DNA of 64,000 nucleotides from Symbiodinium natans (lineage: Eukaryota; Sar; Dinophyceae; Suessiales; Symbiodiniaceae), in NCBI GenBank assembly GCA_905221605.1, contig CAJNDS010002370.1, positions 286,001-350,000 of the forward strand, in the 5' to 3' direction. Positions 60,911 to 64,000 of the stretch are shown here, piece after piece; positions within the stretch are counted from its first letter, which is position 1, and each line of letters opens with the position of its first letter. The notes below the pieces were generated by a model, which was given only the letters and a program-made list of their open reading frames with translations, searched no databases and had not been told where the DNA came from. A program made the translations under genes and the position numbers.

Positions 60911-62101
60911 ATGGATGGTACCGGGTCTGCTTCAGATGATGAGCTGGGTTCAGGCTCAGGGGCTGAGATGGCTGATGGCGACGAAGCACCGAGGAGAAAG
61001 TGGGGCAGAGAGCTGGCCAAAACGGGCGAGGAACCTCCTTGGGTTCAGAGTTTGAAGGATTCGCTGGTTGCTAATGTTTCCTCTGCAATAACCAATCAGC
61101 TAGCCACTCAACTTGGCCATATCAACGAGAGGGTTAACACTTTGCAGGGAGAGATAGCAATCGAGTCCAACGAGCGAATGTTCAAGATATGCAGTCAGTA
61201 AGCAAGCGACTTGATGACCTGGAGACTACCGTCAGCAACAACCTGAAGCCCATCAGCCCCAGCTTCAGGGCAGTGCCACCGCCGAGAGAGGACAAATGGC
61301 CAACAGGTAGTGAGGATCCCTGGCAGCGACCTGCAGCACCTTCGGGGGTTCGAGTTCCCCCAACCTCACCTTTGCCTGCTATGTCTTCGACAGATCCGTG
61401 GGGTCGGTATGCACAGAAAGGCGCAGTTTCAGGAGGCGATTCTCGCGTGGACAGTGCTAGCGGCTCCCCCTCTCCCACGTCTTTCCAGGACACGGACTTC
61501 TGCAAAATCATAGCGGGCGGATGGGAAACAGACACACCAAGGTCGGTCATAAAGAAGGAAGTTGCGCAGTGCATAAGCCAGTGGGAGCAGGCAGTACGGC
61601 AGCAGGTGGTTCGCACTGTTGTGTATGGAAGAAGATCAAGGACCGCCAACATTATCTTGACCCAGCAACCGCATGAACAAGCCCGCGAGCGTTTCTATGC
61701 TATTCAGCAGGCTTACAGTAACAAGATTCGGACCAGTACTGGTGGTTCGTTATACCGTTATACCTGTCCCCACATCGCACAGCGGGCCTTCGAGCAAAGA
61801 ACCGTAGCATGAGGATGGCCAAAGAATCCGTTGAGAAGGTTAGTGGACTGACTTTCGATGCTGAGGGAAGCTACCTGGAGTTGGATTGGGGAAGGCAGTT
61901 GGTCTGGTGGGGCAGAAAGAGAGAGTTGCTGCGGCGACCAAGCCACACCTCCTTGCAAGGGAGGGTGACCAGATCTTCACGAAGACCTTCGTCGATGGGT
62001 GCAATGAAAGGTCCGATTTTTATTTCAATCTCACGCTGCGGGCCTCTAAGTGTGAGAAATCCAGTGCCGATGTCGAAGCCATGCTGCGCGCCGAGCCCTG
62101 A
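60911..62101 (+). pseudogene. LINE B ORF1, frameshifted
   Basis: MDGTGSASDDELGSGSG starts an acidic N-terminus like that of LINE A. A coiled-coil stretch (LATQLGHINERVNTLQGE, then SVSKRLDDLETTVSNNL after a frameshift near 61195) is followed by a Pro-rich region, FCKIIAGGWETDTPRSVI (RRM start), NIILTQQPHEQARERFYAIQ (RNP1-like) and, after further frameshifts, LELDWGRQLVWWGRK and SDFYFNLTL, ending at 62101. It aligns along its length with LINE A ORF1 but has at least three breaks. Confidence 0.7.
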
Positions 62102-62129
62102 CACCAAGATCCCGGACTCGGTAAACCTG

Positions 62130-62465
62130 AATTTATAACATTTGCTAGTTGGAACCTACGGGGCAAAACTCTTCGAGACTTTATGACCTGGCATGAAAAA
62201 ACGGGCGAATGTCTTGATGTTGTGGCTCTGCAGGAAGTGGGTGGTGTTGCTGCTCTTCCGATAGTGCACGACTACGGGGAAGGACTTGCGCAGGTGACAT
62301 TACACGAGTGCAGCGAGATCCATGATTACGTTGTCTTTGCTTGCACACAACTCTCTTCGCACCTAAGTCAAATGATGCTTGTTGGCAGGGACTGCGTTGA
62401 CCATGTTGTTCATTGCTGGAAAGGAGACAGACTTTTGGGTGTTGAGATGGTTTGTGCATATTCGA
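62130..62465 (+). pseudogene. LINE B endonuclease, N-terminal half
   Basis: FASWNLRGKTLRDFM, DVVALQEVGGVAALPIV and WKGDRLLGVEMVCAYS are APE endonuclease motifs collinear with LINE A. The frame is cut by the LTR element after the codons for A-Y-S and resumes at 63690. Confidence 0.8.
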
Positions 62466-62748
62466 TGTTTTGTGGCACGGTCAATTGCATATGAACAGTG
62501 TGAGCCTTTGGGACTGTTTCTGCTTTCGGGTTGGGTTTGGGGGAATTCTCCTCCAGAATCCACTGGCCCGAGCTGCCATAGATGCGGCGTGCCATAGGGT
62601 TGCAGAGCCAAACGGTTCCTGAAGCAATGAAGCAGCGTGCAGACGCAACAACGTCTTGGAGACAAAAAGCAGTTTCCGATATGAGCCCATGGCAATACAG
62701 AAAATACCGGAGGCATCAGGCCATGATGCGAGGCCAGGACCTTCAACA
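62466..62748 (+). repeat. 5' LTR
   Basis: Begins TGTTTTGTGG and ends CTTCAACA. It carries a 16-bp segment (62571-62586) that the 3' LTR lacks; otherwise the two are nearly identical, implying a fairly recent insertion. Confidence 0.9.
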
Positions 62749-63295
62749 GGTTAAGAGCCTTGCTCCACCGACTGGGCAAGGACTAGAGCGGGCAACCAGG
62801 GAAAACCAGCAGCCGATGCTACACTTGCTGCTTGGAGTGAATGCCACTGAGCAGGGGGGCGTGACAGGCATGACTGCAGGTAGACATGCTGGATGTTGGG
62901 AAGGACGTTGGGAACCTTTGAAGCAGACGTGCTTTGTGCCCACTGCCGTGAAGATGAATGCGTTCGTGCAAACAGCAAGAGAAGTTCCTCGCGTGCACTT
63001 GGACCCAGGGAGCAGCTTGACAGTGCCTGTCTCCTGCGAGCGCAAGACGGACTACACCAAGCTTCTTCTGGACTGCGAAGCTGGGAACCGCCGAGTCCAC
63101 CAAGCATTGGGCACAGCTCTCAGTGAGTTTTCTGGAAGCATGCGTGAAACGATTCGTCGTAATATGGTCCTGGCCTATGATGAGTGGGAAGCCGTGGATC
63201 GTGAGCTTGCGAGGTATCGCCACCAACGTCGCTCAGACTCCTACACTCAAACTGAGGCGCCGCGAAGCATTCGGAGGAGCGTTCCTGCAGCGTGA
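62627..63295 (+). CDS. ORF of the miniature LTR element, function unknown
   Basis: The frame opens in the 5' LTR; the ATG at 62627 (MKQRADATTSWRQ) is shared by both LTRs, whereas an earlier in-frame ATG at 62582 lies in the 16-bp segment absent from the 3' LTR. It runs through the interior for about 222 codons to TGA at 63293-63295. The N-terminal part MSPWQYRKYRRHQ...DLQQVKSL matches the ORF of the 8-kb element. The C-terminal half is charged and probably helical (NRRVHQALGTALSEF, YDEWEAVDRELARYRHQRR). No Cys-His knuckle or enzyme motif is seen. A Gag-like or RNA-binding role is possible but unproven. Confidence 0.6.
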   Translation: MKQRADATTSWRQKAVSDMSPWQYRKYRRHQAMMRGQDLQQVKSLAPPTGQGLERATRENQQPMLHLLLGVNATEQGGVTGMTAGRHAGCWEGRWEPLKQTCFVPTAVKMNAFVQTAREVPRVHLDPGSSLTVPVSCERKTDYTKLLLDCEAGNRRVHQALGTALSEFSGSMRETIRRNMVLAYDEWEAVDRELARYRHQRRSDSYTQTEAPRSIRRSVPAA

Positions 63296-63422
63296 GTTGA
63301 CACTGGCGCAAATCTGGGTGTGTGGCCTTGGCAGTTCTCAGCACTACTGGCTGTACGCCCGCCGCAACATGCCACAAGTAAACTTCGCTCCCTTGGCAAG
63401 CCTATGCTCGCGAAGAGGGGCG

Positions 63423-63689
63423 TGTTTTGTGGCACGGTCAAGTGCATATGAACAGTGTGAGCCTTTGGGACTGTTTCTGCTTTCGGGTTGGGTTTGATGG
63501 AGTTCTCCTCCAGAATCCACTGGCCCGGCGTGCCATAGGGTTGCAGAGCCAAACGGTTCCTGAAGCAATGAAGCAGCGTGCAGACGCAACAACGTCTTGG
63601 AGACAAAAAGCAGTTTCCGATATGAGCCCATGGCAATACAGAAAATACCGGAGGCGTCAGGCCATGATGCGAGGCCAGGACCTTCAACA
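63423..63689 (+). repeat. 3' LTR
   Basis: Begins TGTTTTGTGG and ends CTTCAACA, preceded by the purine run. It differs from the 5' LTR by one 16-bp gap and a few substitutions. Confidence 0.9.
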
Positions 63690-63865
63690 TTCGATGAGGC
63701 ATTTAGTCGTGGTTGGCTGCCATCTTCCTCATGGTGATAATTCGGATGAGGACTTCCAGAGCTCGCTGAGGGATGTCCATACTTTGCAGCGGTCAGTAGT
63801 CTCGAGGGTTACGTTTCAGCTAGTCCCCCACCGAGTTTTGCCGGCTCTGTTAGGGCTGCTTTAAG
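63690..63865 (+). pseudogene. LINE B endonuclease continuation, truncated
   Basis: SMRHLVVVGCHLPHGDNSDE and LRDVHTL continue the endonuclease after the LTR element. Homology to LINE A ends near 63800, just before the GDFN motif. The rest of ORF2 is deleted and the sequence passes to a 3' UTR. Confidence 0.75.
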
Positions 63866-63925
63866 CACTGCCTCTCAGAGTGCCTGTAACCGAGCTGCTG
63901 GCGCACGAGGCTCGCTGCAAAAGGG

Positions 63926-63960
63926 TTTAGGGTTTAGGGTTTAGGGTTTAGGGTTTAGGG
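63926..63960 (+). repeat. Telomere-type repeat (TTTAGGG)5 after LINE B
   Basis: Five perfect units preceded by AGGG and followed by TTT and then a 25-27-bp non-repeat segment. Confidence 0.97.
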
Positions 63961-63963
63961 TTT

Positions 63964-63988
63964 TTGCGTCCGGGCTCTGTGCGCAATT
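63964..63988 (+). mobile_element. Probable 3'-tail-only LINE insertion
   Basis: The segment TTGCGTCC...GCGCAATT between two TTTAGGG arrays resembles the 3' ends of LINEs A and B (GCTC, then TGTGC or GCTGC, then CAA before AGGG). It would be an extremely 5'-truncated copy. It is short, so the match is suggestive only. Confidence 0.4.
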
Positions 63989-64000
63989 AGGGTTTAGGGT
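63987..64000 (+). repeat. Telomere-type repeat continuing past the window
   Basis: TTAGGGTTTAGGGT at the window edge; the array is likely to continue. Confidence 0.85.

Larger units (their letters stand above)
62466..63689 (+). mobile_element. Miniature LTR retrotransposon (TRIM-like) inside LINE B
   Basis: Direct terminal repeats of 283 and 267 bp begin TG and end CA. TTCGA flanks the element on both sides (62461-62465 and 63690-63694), a 5-bp target duplication. The interior of 674 bp starts GGTTAAGAGCC, a possible primer-binding site that lacks the usual leading TGG, and ends with the purine run GCGAAGAGGGG. There is no protease, RT or integrase, so it is non-autonomous and needs a partner. 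Removing it restores the LINE B endonuclease frame. Confidence 0.9.
60845..63925 (+). mobile_element. LINE B: internally deleted SL-tagged LINE in telomere repeats
   Basis: It starts with SL relics after ...AGGGTTT and ends CTCGCTGCAAA before AGGGTTTAGGG. It keeps ORF1 and the first half of the endonuclease but has no RT, so it is a non-autonomous derivative. A miniature LTR retrotransposon (62466-63689) interrupts it. Sequence differs clearly from LINE A, so it is a distinct subfamily, not a recent duplicate. Confidence 0.8.

Noticed and set aside
63926-64000. True chromosome end
   Set aside because: The repeats are short interstitial blocks between elements and the window simply stops; position relative to the telomere cannot be judged from here.

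Overview
The window is nuclear DNA of a dinoflagellate, most likely a Symbiodiniaceae-type genome. The evidence is a complete dinoflagellate spliced-leader sequence (DinoSL, 56150-56171), plant-type TTTAGGG telomere repeats, genes split into many short exons with frequent GC 5' splice sites, and a very high load of non-LTR retrotransposons. No tRNA, rRNA, CRISPR array or bacterial-type operon was seen.

Host genes. Five multi-exon loci are supported, all on the + strand, which fits the unidirectional gene arrays of dinoflagellates. They are a calpain-like cysteine protease (1.0-2.9 kb), an unrecognised basic protein (21.2-23.1 kb), a voltage-gated cation channel with an EF-hand-like tail (28.0-31.1 kb), an SRCAP/Swr1-type SNF2 ATPase that looks partly decayed (45.6-48.9 kb) and an octotricopeptide-like repeat protein (55.1-55.9 kb). 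Exon limits were read by eye from conserved motifs. The long stretches between them are probably introns, unrecognised exons and repeats.

Retrotransposon graveyard, 5.1-19.0 kb. Many broken + strand pieces belong to one GC-rich family with the order RT, CCHC knuckle, restriction-like endonuclease (RLE). One young copy at 13891-17085 keeps a single open frame of more than 1000 codons. It sits inside the endonuclease domain of an older minus-strand APE-type LINE (about 18.6 to 11.9 kb), and removing it restores that frame exactly. Another broken RT copy is split by a 223-bp structured insert flanked by a perfect 20-bp target duplication and carrying a hammerhead-ribozyme-like core. A short LTR element lies at about 8.0-8.8 kb.

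Telomere-repeat LINE array, 56.1-64.0 kb. Two head-to-tail LINEs (A and B) and a third tail-only fragment are embedded in (TTTAGGG)n with the same apparent junctions: each begins after ...AGGGTTT and ends before AGGGTTT.... LINE A starts with a full DinoSL followed by an older SL relic, and LINE B starts with two SL relics, so these elements appear to move as trans-spliced RNAs through repeated cycles. LINE B is an internally deleted derivative, and its endonuclease is split by a 1.2-kb miniature LTR retrotransposon (TG...CA ends, 5-bp TTCGA target duplication) that carries its own ORF and is related to the 8-kb LTR element. This array of telomere-repeat-targeted, spliced-leader-tagged LINEs is the most interesting system in the window.
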